Source: Torymus aiolomorphi (taxonomy: Eukaryota; Arthropoda; Insecta; Hymenoptera; Torymidae). Taken from it: a stretch of DNA of 64,000 bases. Positions 1-11,109 of the stretch are shown one piece after another. The position numbers and the translations under genes were made by a program. The stretch lies in NCBI GenBank assembly GCA_036365515.1, contig CM070875.1, positions 95,047,128 through 95,111,127 on the forward strand. The letters run 5' to 3'. A model generated the notes under the pieces. It did not search any database and was not told where the DNA came from. It worked only from the letters and a program-made list of their open reading frames with translations. Each line of letters starts with the position of its first letter. Position 1 is the first letter of the stretch.

Positions 1-32
1 TGCAATTCAGAGCTATGTGAAGGGCCATATAA

Positions 33-208
33 GGCCAGTACACTTAAAAAAACACAGAGCACAGACATAAGAAATAGCATTGGTTATATATCTATATACA
101 TCGGGAACAGCGAGGAACAGCGAGGTACAAGAGATATATATAGATATATAATCAATGCTGTTTCTTGTGTCTGTGCTCTGTCACTGTGTTTTTTCAAGTG
201 TACTGGCC
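33..208. repeat. Short foldback (hairpin) element
   Basis: Positions 33-102 and 132-208 are near-perfect inverted copies of each other around a roughly 30-base loop. Both arms carry the GGCCAGTACACTT end, the cacagagcacagac stretch and an AT run. This is the layout of a small foldback MITE. There is no coding capacity, the target duplication is unclear, and the superfamily is not assigned. Confidence 0.7.
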
Positions 209-388
209 CGTATCCGTGTATAGAACTGCGAACAGTGTGTACGTAGATAACATAGATTCGTAGCGGTAGCACCTAGCGATTTTTGAAAAACTGGCACAAT
301 GAATTGTAGATGGGAACAACCGAACACTCACGGCCCACGGGATCGCGTCTATAGGACTATAGGAAATAGGAATCTCCGTACTACGTAA

Positions 389-725
389 GGCTGAGTCCCC
401 ATAAGCGCATTGCGAAGTGCGAGTGGGCGTTGCCCCTTGCCCGTTGCGCGGTTCGCTTTTCCACAACGTTCCACTTCTAGATCTTGAATTCACATATTTG
501 AAGAATCTCCAAACTATAATTTATAAATATTCATAAATAATACATAAATAAACAAAATAAAAGAAACCATAAACTATATTGCTCTTGTAGTTATCTGTTA
601 ACTTATAATATTCTAATTTCTAATTAGTGGAACGAAGAACAGTTACGTTTGGAACCATAAACCGCGCAACGGGCAAAGGGTAACGCGTAATGCGCACTTC
701 GCAATGCGCTTATGGGTACTCAGCC
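389..725. mobile_element. MITE with about 100-bp inverted ends and TAA target duplication
   Basis: The left end GGCTGAGT (389) is matched by ACTCAGCC ending at 725, and the inverted similarity continues inward for about 100 bases through the aagcgcattgcgaagtgcg segment. TAA flanks both sides (386-388 and 726-728). A 3-bp TWA duplication with a G-starting terminus is what PIF/Harbinger elements usually show, so a Harbinger-type MITE is inferred. It has no transposase. Confidence 0.65.
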
Positions 726-730
726 TAATA

Positions 731-989
731 GGCTCGAATTTATAGTCGTTACTCAGTGCTCAGTGCTCAGTGCTCAGAGCTTAGTGCTTAGTGCTCAGTG
801 CTTAGTGCTCAGTTCTCAAATTCCCGTTCGTGTTACCCGAACTAGTCTCAAATTTATACGTATACTCACCACTGGTTGAATCTGGTTGGGGGAACGCGAA
901 CGGCAATTTGAGAACTGAGCACTGAGCAGTGAGCACTAAGCACTGAGCACTGAGCACTGAGAACTGAGTAACGACTACAAATTCGAGCC
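731..989. mobile_element. MITE with subterminal 8-bp repeats
   Basis: The ends GGCTCGAATTTATAGTCG (731) and their inverted copy (ending 989) bound a 259-bp element that starts 5 bases after the preceding MITE ends. Inside each arm is a tandem run of an 8-bp motif (TCAGTGCT on the left, AGCACTGA on the right, about 7-8 copies each). The flanking dinucleotide is TA on both sides. Repeated subterminal motifs usually serve as transposase binding sites; that role is inferred here. Confidence 0.6.
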
Positions 990-1039
990 TAAATTATGAA
1001 GGTAGCCGCTGCCAGCGCCACCCTTCGAACGAATGCATA

Positions 1040-1828
1040 CTAGACCTCTTCTCTCTCCCTCTATTTCAACATCCGTCAAACTGAGCACCAAAACATTGAG
1101 AGCTTAAATATTTTTTTTGAAACAACAAACACGTATTTGAAAGCTAATTTTTTAAGTAAGTACTAACAATACAATTTGTTTACTCCTTTTATTTCTTCTC
1201 ATCTCATTTATTTAATAAGCACTCACTATAAATAGTAATACTTTTTTCATTGCTATACAAATAATAATATTTTAATATAAAACTTTCTACGAAAGTATAA
1301 AATAAGGCAAGTATAGAATTTTTTTCTGTATAATCTACTCTCCCTCCATCTCTTCCTCCCCCTCTCTGGCCCCTATTTATTTCTCCATTTCTCTCAACAT
1401 CCGCCAAACTCTGTACCAAAAACTTTAATGAGAGCTTAAATATTTTGTCAATTCAATCAACACCTTTTTAAAAAGAAATAACTTTTAAGTTCGTTTTTTG
1501 TACACAATATTTGTCTGGTCCTTTTATTTCTTCGAATCCCATCTATTCAGCACTCTCTATAAATGGTAATAATTTTTTTTCATGACTTTAGAAATAATAA
1601 TATTGTTAATATAAAAGTTTCTACGAAAGTATAAAATAAGGCAAGTATAGAAATTTTTCTGTATAATATATGAAATAATAATATTTATGATTTTTTTGCT
1701 TCCTCCTAGAGGAAGCTTTGTAATAGTAAATTTTTGAGTTGTTGTAAAAACATGTTATAACTGTGTTCCGAGGTGTTAGGAATCAAAATACATGATTTTT
1801 GAAAAATGTCTGTATGTCTGTATGGATG

Positions 1829-1876
<48 letters not shown>

Positions 1877-3480
1877 TGTGTGTGTGTGTGTGTGTGTGTG
1901 TACGCCTGGATCTCAGCTTCTAGTCGGTCGATTTTGACCGGACAGGTCTCATTTTTTTTTGTTTTTTTTTGCGTGATGGCGGGTCAAAACCCGTTTTTTG
2001 ATTGGGGCGATGCGTTTTTGTTTTTTTTTTCAAATTTTCGATTTTCTCAAAACTGTTTTTTTATTTTTTTAATGATAGGATCGAGTTATTCGAATCTGAT
2101 GGGTAGCGTTCGAAAGAGAATTAAAATACCTATATTTTCTAAAAAAAAAAAAAAGTTTCTAGCTATCACGGTTCTTTTGTTATTAACAAAAACGTGTTTT
2201 TTTTAGAAGCTTATAATTCCTAAACTTAACAGTCAATTTTTTTGAGAAAAATCATGATAATACAGAATATAAATAGCTATAATCTGTTAAAATTTGAATA
2301 CATTCTGTAGGCTAGATTTTGAGTAAAAAATTAAAAAATGAAAAAAATCAGTTTTGCATGTCCAACGCTTACAAGAGTAAAATTGGCTTAATGGCTTCAA
2401 AATTCCTTTTAGAGATAGATTTTGTATAGTTCTCGGTCGAGTTCTTTGGGCAAAATGATTGGTCCATAAATTTCAGAGATATTTGAGGTTAAAAATTTTT
2501 TGACATTTTTTAAAAATCGTAATTTCTCGAGAACGGCTCTATGTATCTGAATGGGGTAGGTGGCATTCGAAAGAGAATTAAAATACCTATATTTTCTAAA
2601 AAAAAATTAATTTTCTATCTATCACGGTTCTTTAGTTATCATTAAAAACAATAAACGTGTTTTTTTTTAAACACTCATAACTCCAATGATGTGTAACAAA
2701 ATGAATTAAAATGTTTAAAAATTATATCTATTATAATCTATTATAATTATGAATTATGCATTATGAATGCATTATATTCTGCATTATTATAATTTATTTG
2801 TGAATTATCACCTTTTTAAAAAAAAACAAGTTTTTGTTAATAACAAAAGAACAATGATAGCTAAAAATTTTGTTTCTTCTTAAAAAATATGAATTATGAA
2901 ATATACAAAAAAATGTTTTTGTTAATAACAAAACAAACGCGATAGCTATTTGTTTTATTATAAAATATAGATATTTTACTTCTATTTCAAATGATAACTT
3001 TATTTATCAGCTCAAAATTTATATAAATTTGATATAAATAAATAATAAATAAATAATAATAATAAAGTTAAATGCTTTTCCACTGGTATTTATTTGATTT
3101 CTTAAAAAAGAAAATCATAAATATTATTATTTCATATATTATACAGAAAAATGTCTATACTTGCCTTATTTTATACTTTCGTAGAAAGTTTTATATTAAC
3201 AATATTATTATTTCTAAAGTCATGAAAAAAAATTATTACCATTTATAGGAAGTGCTGAATAGATGAGATTCGAAGAAATAAAAGGACCAGACAAATATTG
3301 TGTACAAAAAACGAACTTAAAAGTTATTTCTTTTTAAAAAGGTGTTGATTGAATTGACAAAATATTTAAGCTCTCATTAAAGTTTTTGGTACAGAGTTTG
3401 GCGGATGTTGAGAGAAATGGAGAAATAAATAGGGGCCAGAGAGGCGGAGGAAGAGATGGAGGGAGAGTAGATTATATATA
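1040..3480. mobile_element. Element with about 375-bp inverted ends and a tandem duplication in the left arm
   Basis: Positions 1325-1697 recur inverted at 3103-3480, sharing the segments around ctctctggcccctatttattt, gagagcttaaatatttt and tttctacgaaagtataaaataaggcaag. The left arm has an additional direct copy at about 1040-1325, so this arm is tandemly duplicated. Everything between the arms is occupied by a different repeat (1698-3102). There is no credible ORF; the short ORFs are low-complexity translations. Confidence 0.6.
1698..3102 (+). mobile_element. 1.4 kb hairpin-ended repeat, copy 1
   Basis: The sequence begins with the near-palindrome GCTTCCTCCTAGAGGAAGC, followed by tttgtaatagtaa and a (GT/GC)n microsatellite at about 1825-1905. 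It then has the family-specific blocks 'tctcggtcgagttcttt' and 'aatttctcgagaacggctc', which also occur at 4721-6130 and inverted at 36264-37672. It is AT-rich and noncoding. The end hairpin beside a homopolymer resembles Helitron/Helentron ends (inference). It sits exactly between the two arms of the 1040-3480 inverted repeat. Confidence 0.55.
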
Positions 3481-3494
3481 GTAATTATACGAAC

Positions 3495-4290
3495 GCTTCT
3501 TTCTCAGTGCAGCTAATTTTTCATTGTTTTTTCTAACTGTTATTCTCGGGAAGATATGATATTCAGAACTTAAAAATGGTTTTTTGAATTTTAATGTACA
3601 CTGAAAACAAAATATAGTATATTTTAATATAAAAGTACTATAAAGTATAGTGGTATTTGGCTACATATAAATTTTATAGTGATAAAAACAACAAAATTAT
3701 AGTAAAGATATCTAAAAATTCGTTATTGGGTATTTATTATATTATATAGTAAAAGTTTAAATACCTAAAGATTTCGAACGGAAATATTATATTATACTTA
3801 ATAAATATAGTAAACTTTAATGGAAATTTAGTTAAATAACAATAATTGAGTTACTATAACTGTATAGTTGTTTGAATTATATGGATATGGACAATAATTG
3901 AGTTATTATAACTGTTTAGTTGTTTGAATTATCTGAATATATTTATTATTAACATATTATAGTTGATTTAACAAAATATATAGTAAAGACAATAATATTC
4001 AGTTTTACTATGCAATATAGTTCACAGTACAAACGCCTTTTTCCTGGGTGTATTATCATCTATTAGAATAATAGTATTGTATTGTAATGTGCTTGACATG
4101 GCTATAAAATACATGTGTAGCCAAATACCACTATATTTGATAGAACTTTTATGTGAAAATATACCATTTTTTTCTGAGTACATTAAAGTTCAAAAAACCA
4201 TTTTTAAGTTCTGAATATGAAATCTTCCCTAGAATAACTGTTAGAAAAAAGAAAGAAAAATTATCTGCACTCAGAAAGAACCGTTGGTTT
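3495..4290. mobile_element. Foldback element with about 175-bp arms
   Basis: The left arm at about 3500-3672 (ttctttctcagtgcagctaatttttc to tagtggtatttggctacat) is repeated inverted at about 4108-4285 (tgtagccaaataccacta to ctgcactcagaaagaa). The core between the arms is very AT-rich with short repeated motifs such as attgagttattataactg. No coding potential is visible. Confidence 0.6.
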
Positions 4291-4720
4291 AATTACTATA
4301 TTGCTGTTCGTTATGAGACTCTATTCTTTTATAAAATAACCAATAAAATATTATTAATGCATCATAAAGAATTGGAAAGAATCGGTAAAGATTATGATTA
4401 AACGTTATTAAGTAGCGAGATAGACCTAGTTCACGCAACGTACCGCGCGATACAGAGCGCAGGAAAGATGTTGCATCTACTCTTTTGGGCTCTATTTCTC
4501 GAAGAAAACATCTTGAGCAAATTTTGAAAAAAATCATTTCCTATGCAAAAAATGCTCAGCTTTTGATTTAAATGGTAAAAAAAATATTAAAAATATACTT
4601 TTTGAGATATAAGATGTTTTGTAGTTTTTGAAGGTGAAAATGGGAAATTTCGGAAAAACTGCCTACATCATTAGAAAGTTGAGGAAAAAATACGTCGGAA
4701 ACGCTTATAAAACAATTTTT
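4291..4720. other. Unassigned AT-rich spacer
   Basis: I see no gene in this spacer between two repeats. Short opposing ORFs here are AT-rich and have no recognisable domain. Confidence 0.5.
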
Positions 4721-4835
4721 GCTTCCTCATAGAGGAAGCTTTGTGATAGTAATTTTTTGAGTTGTTGTAAAAACATGTTATAATTGTTTTTCGAAGTATT
4801 AGGAATCAAAATACATGATTTTTGAAAAATGTGTG

Positions 4836-4866
<31 letters not shown>

Positions 4867-6130
4867 TTAATCGCTTTAAAATTCCATGTAGAGGTAGATT
4901 TTGGATAGCTCTCGGTCGAGTTCTTTGGAGAAAATGGTTAGTCCAGAAATTTCAGAAATATTTCGGGTTAAAATTTTTTTAACTTTTTTTTCAAATCGTA
5001 ATTTCTCGAGAACGGCTCCATGTATCAGCTCCAAATTTATAGACAATTTTGTATGTGATATACTATATAGATAATATGTCTGCGAATTTTCATCTAGATC
5101 GTACGATAACTTTTTGAGATATTTGATTTTGAAAATTTTCGTATTTTACAAAGTCATTTTCTTTGTCGCATGGTAACTAGAGAAAACAAAAATTGGTTTA
5201 ATCATGTTAACATTTTGTGGAAATGTAGAGTTTATATATTATCGTATAAGTCCTTTAGGTAAACGAATTGTCTCATAATTTTTAGAGATATTTAAGGTTC
5301 AAATTTTTTTACGTTTTTTTTTTCAAAATCGTAATTTCTCAATGACGACTTCATGCATCAGCTTGAAATTTATAGACTATTTTTTATGAGATATAGGCAA
5401 TACCTGTGTAAAATTTTATCCAAATTATATGGTTATTTTTTAAGATGTTTGATATTTATAATTTTAGTATTTTTGAAAATGACTTTCTTTGTTGTCCTAC
5501 AACATAACTACATTAAAATTGTTTTAATTTCTTTGAAGTTGGTGGAGATGGAGTATTTGTATATTATTGATTAGAAGAGTTCTTAGGATAAGTGAATTCG
5601 TTTATGAATTTCAGAGATATTTGAGGTTAAAATTATTTTAGCCCTTTTCTAAAATCATAATTATTCGGGAACGCATTTATGTATACTAGAAAATGGAAAT
5701 GACATGCGCTATGCGCTATGCGCGTGTTGTGTACCTGCTTTTGTTTTGTAATAGCCATTTATTATTTTTAAGGTTAGAATCTTTTTCTTACATCGGAAAT
5801 TCGAGAAAGAGCACACAAATACGGACAGGCATACTACTAGAGACAAGTAGCCTATGTGTGAAATTTCAGAAAGAAAATATAATTTGAAGTAAAGGTTATT
5901 TAGGAAGTTCAAAAGGTTTTGACGATACTGTTACAATCTTTACAAAATTTTATTTATTTTTCACACATAATTTAAAAATTAATACATAAAAATTAATCTT
6001 CATAAATGAATTTAATTATAATTATGTCATAAATTGTTGCAAAAATTATAAATTTTGTTATTAAAAATTAATTAAAGGAAGAACCAAATTAAGTTTGAGT
6101 AAGCCACGGGCCAATGAATTGGCAGCGGTT
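4721..6130 (+). mobile_element. 1.4 kb hairpin-ended repeat, copy 2
   Basis: This copy opens with GCTTCCTCATAGAGGAAGC and has a (GTGC)n tract at about 4827-4866. It shares the same internal blocks as the other copies: 'gaggtagattttggatagctctcggtcgag', 'cgtaatttctcgagaacggctcc' and 'cagctccaaatttatagac'. It closes with 'ccaatgaattggcagcggtt'. The copy at 36264-37672 has the reverse complement of this closing end and the same hairpin at its other side, so both ends of the family are defined. It is noncoding. Confidence 0.65.
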
Positions 6131-7630
6131 TTTTAAGTACATTGAAGGTGGCTTGGGTGCTTTGTTAAACAGAGTTAAATATTTCTGAAATTTAACACAG
6201 ATATTCTTTGAACATTAGACTTTTCATTTATATCAAGAAAATACAAGGTCAACGACCAAATTTTAGAGAAAACTAGGTCTCTAAAATGTTTCTTTTAACA
6301 TGTAACCTTATGGGAAAAGAAGTTAATTTTGTATTTATGCCATTATTAATAGATAATTTTTATCAAATAAGGTATCAAATTGAACATTTTTTAATGTAGA
6401 TTCCAATGCTGTCATCATAATTATGTGTAAACGACCAAATTAAAGAGATATTAGCGATTAACTTTGTAAATTTGCTTCTGCGCATGCGCACTGCGAGCAG
6501 CTACACGAATAAGTAATAGCAATGGCGATTTTTTCCGTTTTGTAACAAAACGCAGATTATTAAAATTTTCTAAAGTAGTTCGGAGGTGATTTCGGAAATT
6601 GCAAAAAACACAGAAGGCCCCCACTGGGGCCCCCACTTGATACGGCACCACGCGCCCAAGCCACCTTAAGTATCATAAACATGAGTTGGAAATAGCAAGA
6701 TTTCTAGCTCGTGCGCCGCACTGGGAGAGTTGACGTGAAACGCCTCATATTTAATTTCGCCAGATATTATTTATCAGAAAGAAAATTTAATCATAATAAT
6801 TAATAACTATGATTATAATAATTTTTCCAAAATTGGAAAATTGCGTTAAATTTAATAAAAAAATAAATAATAAAAAACTAATTAAATTATTCATAAATAA
6901 TAAAATAATATATTATTAATATATTATCCAAAAAATCTTAAACTTAAAAAAATGACAGTTGTATGATAAATTTAAAATATTGAAATACTAAATACATTGT
7001 AAATATAATAATATTTAATACGTTAAAAATTGAAGCTACATATTTAAAGTTTCGTAAGATATTATTTAGAAGAAAAAACATTTTAATTCATAACTATAAT
7101 TATAATAATTTTTCGAAAATTTTCAAATTGTGTTAAATTTAATATGAAAATGGATAATGTAAGATGTTATAAATATATATATCTCCCTATATTATATAAT
7201 TGTTTCAGAAAATTAACCGATCAGCCCCCCCTCGCGCCCCTCGCGCCACTCGCCACCCCCTCAAAACACCGTTAAAATACGTCTCTATATATGAGTTTTA
7301 GACTCTTCAAAGGCCCCTCAATCCCCACGCCCCTCATACCCCACTCAATTACCCCCCTCAATTAACCCCCTTAATTCCCAACATCGTTCCCTCGATTTTC
7401 TTTTAATAAAGGGAACAGGTATAAATAAAAGAATAGTTGTCACTTTTATAAATTATTCCCTTTATTATAAGAAAAAAAAGAGTGTTAATAGTTAAAAGAT
7501 TCCTCTCATTAGCAAATTTTATTATAAAGGGAATAAGCATAAGCAAAAGAATAGTTATCCACGTCACCATGGAGGTACTATTCATAGACGCGTTAGATTT
7601 ATATTTTGATATATTTCTTTTAATAAAGGG
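6131..7630. other. AT-rich intergenic region, no gene seen
   Basis: This is AT-rich sequence with partial internal duplication: the block 'ataattataataatttttc...aaattgtgttaaatttaat' occurs around 6810 and again around 7100. A short CCCTC-rich stretch lies at 7225-7380. Around 7520-7570 is the motif 'agggaataagcataagcaaaagaatagtt...ccacgtcacc', which recurs at 15580-15620 and 16165-16205 on the far side of the palindrome. No coding region is supported. Confidence 0.5.
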
Positions 7631-7634
7631 AATA

Positions 7635-8015
7635 GGTACGCAGAGACAGAGACGTAGAGACAGGGATGTAGAGACAGAGACGTAGAGACAGAGACGTAGA
7701 GTCAGGCCAGCAGAAACAAAGTTATAGAGACCGAGTCGGAGAGACAGAGACATAGAGGCAAAGACGAAAAGACAGAGACGTAGAGATAGACGCGTAGAGA
7801 CAAATGCATTGAGACAGAGACGTAAAGACAGAGTCTGAGAGACAGAGACATAGAGGCAAAGTCGGACAGACAGACACGTGGAGATGGATACGTGGAGGTT
7901 GAGACGAAGAGACAGAGATGTAGAGACAGACGCATAGAGACAAATGCATAGAGACAGAGACGTAAAGACAGACTTGGAGAGACAGAGACATTGAGACAGA
8001 GTCGAAGAGATAGAG
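7635..8015. repeat. 12-bp minisatellite
   Basis: Tandem degenerate copies of a unit close to GAGACAGAGACGTA-type 12-mers (gacagagacgta with variants) fill this interval. All reading frames stay open because of the 12-bp period, giving spurious Leu/Ser/Arg/Cys-rich minus-strand ORFs. It abuts the left edge region of the large palindrome. Confidence 0.85.
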
Positions 8016-8221
8016 GTACTAACCAGTTCTTCAAATTTTGTTCTGATTCAAAATCGAGGAACTCCCTTAAGCTATTCCTTAAACGATTATTTTTAATATA
8101 AAGGGAATAGGTATAAACAAAAGAATAGTTTTCACTGTTATAGATTGTTGAAAAGAGTGTTAATAGCACAGGCACACAAAAAAAAAGTGGTCTGTTACTG
8201 AGACTTGACATACCCCCTCTT

Positions 8222-8850
8222 ATGCATTTTGACGCGCTGAATCCGAATCCGAAGCCAGAATTGCTCCATCACCCCTCATTTTTTTTTAAATCGTGTAAAA
8301 CCACCCCTAAATCGAAAAATCCGGGATATTCCGCTTTTAACGTTGGGCAAATTTTTATAAACTGCCTAAAAATTACTGCACATCTAAAGCTATACACATT
8401 TTGAGGCGCTGAATCCGAATCCAAAGGCAGATTTGCGCCATCACCGCTCAGTTCTTTTTAAATCGTGGAAAACCACCCTTAAATCGAAAAATCCGGTATA
8501 TTCCGCTTTTAACGTTGGGAAAATTTGTGAAAACTGCCTAAAAATTACTGCAGATCTAAAGCTATACACATTTTGAGGCGCTGAATCCGAATCCAAATGC
8601 AGATTTGTGCCATCACCCCTCAGTTCTTTTTAAATCGTGGAAAACCACCCCTAAATTGAAAAATCCGGAATATTCGCTTTTAACATTGGGCAAATTAGTA
8701 CAAACTGCCTAAAAATGACTGCAGATCTACTGCTACACATACTTTGAGGCATTGAATCCGAATTCGAAACGAGATTTACTACATTCCCTCTACTTTTTTT
8801 TCAATCACGGAAAATCACCCCTACATCGAAAAATTCGAAAAATTCAGCTT
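8222..8850. repeat. 171-bp satellite, left arm (about 3.5 copies)
   Basis: The anchor ccatcac falls at 8266, 8438 and 8610, a period of 172, with a more diverged fourth copy to about 8850. Each unit holds 'gcgctgaatccgaatcc', 'aaatcgtggaaaaccacc', 'attccgcttttaacgttgg' and 'ctgcctaaaaattactgca'. It is the inverse of the array at 13545-15490. Confidence 0.9.
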
Positions 8851-8859
8851 TTGAACCTT

Positions 8860-9240
8860 TAAACCCCTAAACCCTGAACCCTTGAACTTATAACTCTTAA
8901 AACCTAAACCTTGAAGCCCTCAACGCTAAAACCCTCTAATCCTGAACCCTTTAACCCTGAATCCTTTAATCCCCAACTCTAGAATCCTTAAACATTGAAC
9001 CCATTGCCCTTTAATCCTCAACCTTTTAAACTCTTAACCGTTGAACCCTGAACTCTTAAACACTTAAACCCTCAGATCCTGATCCCTTAAGCCCTCAACC
9101 CTTAAACCCTTGAACGATGAACCATTAAACTCTGAACCCTTAACGCATCAACCCTCAAACCATTAACTGTCCCTTAAAACCCTTAAAAAATGAAAACTGA
9201 AACCCTCAGCTCTTAAACCCTCAACCATTAAACCTTGCGT
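8860..9240. repeat. Degenerate telomere-like minisatellite, left arm
   Basis: This is a run of irregular 7-9 base units built on CCCTAAA / CCCTGAA / CCCTTAA (for example aaaccctgaacccttgaac). The complement is TTYAGGG-like. The period drifts and units are not identical, so this is not an intact telomeric array. Confidence 0.85.
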
Positions 9241-9244
9241 CTTT

Positions 9245-10965
9245 AAAAAACTAATTCAATTTTCTCTTTTTCGCTTATAGCGGGTTCTTTTATCCTCAAA
9301 TGACCTGTGTAAAGGATTTCTGGATCTTTTTGTATCACCTGGGTTAGTTTCTCTTTCCAACATCTTGCAGTAGTCAGCCATCATATTAATACCTCAAGTG
9401 CCTTGATATCTCCTCTCCATTTCTATAAGGTCTTCGTGAAATCGCTCACCTTACTCTTCGCTGTAGTCACCTAAGTTTTCAGGAAAGTATTGCAAATGGG
9501 CGTGCAAAAAATGTAATTTCACACTCATCAAACAACTTAAACGTTCGTAGTTATCGAATAAATCTGAAACAATTTGTTCATATTCCTGACTTTTCTGATT
9601 ACCTAAAAAATTTTCAACAATACTTTGAAAACTGATCCATGCTAACTTTTCCGGTTCGTTCATTGTGTTGATGAAATTAGGATCTCGAAACATTCTTCGA
9701 ATTTGAGGGCCGTGAAAAATTCCTGCTTTTATTTTAGCGTTACTGAGACCTGGAAAATCATCTGACAAGTATTGGAAACATGCCCCTTCTTTATCTAATG
9801 CTTTAGTAAACTGCTTCATTAAACCAAGTTTAATGTGCAGTGGAGGAAGAAGGATTTTTAATGGATCGAGCAATGGTTCTTGAAGCACGTTATAAGTACC
9901 TGGATTAAGCGCATTTCTTTTTGGCCATTCTCTCTTCCTGTAATGATTTATGCGATCTCCGCTGTCCCATAAACATAGAGAGCACGGAAACTTTGTAAAA
10001 CCTTACTGTTGTCCTAATATGATGGATATGATTTATTTTCTCTAGGACATACTTCATATTTTCATAACTTTCTTTTAGTTTCGTGGAATGAGCTATTGGG
10101 ATGCTTGCGTATTTATTTCCATTATGCAGCAAAACTGCCTTTAGACTTTGCTTTGAAGAGTCTATGAAGAGTCGCCATTCACTGGACTTGTAAATATTAG
10201 GTTTTAATTCATTAAGCAGACTCTTTACATCTGTGCAATAAACTAATGTTTTAGCCTCATCTACCGTGAAATATTTTGTAAACTCTTGTTCCCGTTTTCT
10301 ATAAACAGAAGATTTAGTTCCAGGTTCTACTAATTCCCGCCTTTTAAATTACGCTGCCATGAATTCTGCAACATCTTTCGAGACGCCAGTATTGCGAAAA
10401 ACGTCATTTAAATCTTTTTGGTTAAATGGTTTAGGATTGCATAACATAACAGAATATGGAACATACTTGTCTTTACTTTCTTCCATTTCACATTCACTAA
10501 TCTCCATTAATTCACTTTCACTGTCATCTTCATTTTTTCTTATGACGTCTTCTTCAATATCTTCTTCCATAAAATCTTCTTCTACATTCATAAGTTCACC
10601 AGCATCACAAATAGTTTCCTCTCTTTCAAATCCATTGGATATACGAATATCTGATTTCGTAATGGGTTTTATTGTTGAAGAGACATTAGCGTATTTTATT
10701 TTAGATTTATTTCTCGAGTTAAAGCCGCTTGTCATAGTTTTGCAAAAATAGCAGTCATCGCATGACTGTGGTTTCTGCCATATAGTTGGCGTGGTAAATT
10801 GTAAAACTTCCTTTCCATTGCTTTTTTTTCATCGATTCAACATCGTTAGACAAGTCATCCACCTGTGAAGAGCTGCGGTGGTATGATGACGACGGCTGCG
10901 GGCCCGCTTGCTCACCCTGACCAGTCGCCCTGGGTTTCTGAAGCACTGCATCGTGAATATATATC
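9245..10965 (-). pseudogene. Left-arm copy of the mobile-element-type gene (decayed)
   Basis: On the minus strand this encodes the same protein as the right-arm gene at 11110-13118: an acidic mid region (10349-10735), a segment with the LFIDSSK motif and HNGNKYASIPIAHST (about 9905-10200), and a conserved C-terminal half (9451-9888) with LLPPLHIKLGLMKQF and DNYERLSCLMSVKLHFLHAH. It is broken more heavily than the right copy: there are frame changes near 10340 and 10000, a stop at about 9450 right after the GDYSEE segment, and the 5' part carrying the zinc-ribbon-like cysteines is lost or rearranged near 10740-10965. The product belongs to a multi-copy arthropod family usually annotated as uncharacterised. 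Its function is not known to me. Confidence 0.75.
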
Positions 10966-11109
10966 ACTTATATCTGCACCCAGGGCACCTCCCCGTGGTG
11001 ACGGTGGGCAACGGATAAATATTTTGCTGGTTTTTTTTTTCACTTCGGTTTTTTGTGTAAATTTTTTGTATATTCTGGCAAAGTTCCTGGAAAAGGGCGT
11101 TTCGCCGTC

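Noticed and set aside
1799..2206. 135-codon plus-strand ORF
   Set aside because: It is a translation of the (GT/GC)n microsatellite and T-rich tracts of the 1.4 kb repeat, with Cys/Val/Arg runs and no domain.
7702..8211. Overlapping minus-strand ORFs rich in SLRLCLYVSVS
   Set aside because: They are produced by the 12-bp minisatellite, which keeps all frames open.
8860..9240. Possible true telomere array
   Set aside because: Units vary in length and sequence and are internal to a mirrored structure, so this is not an intact telomere.
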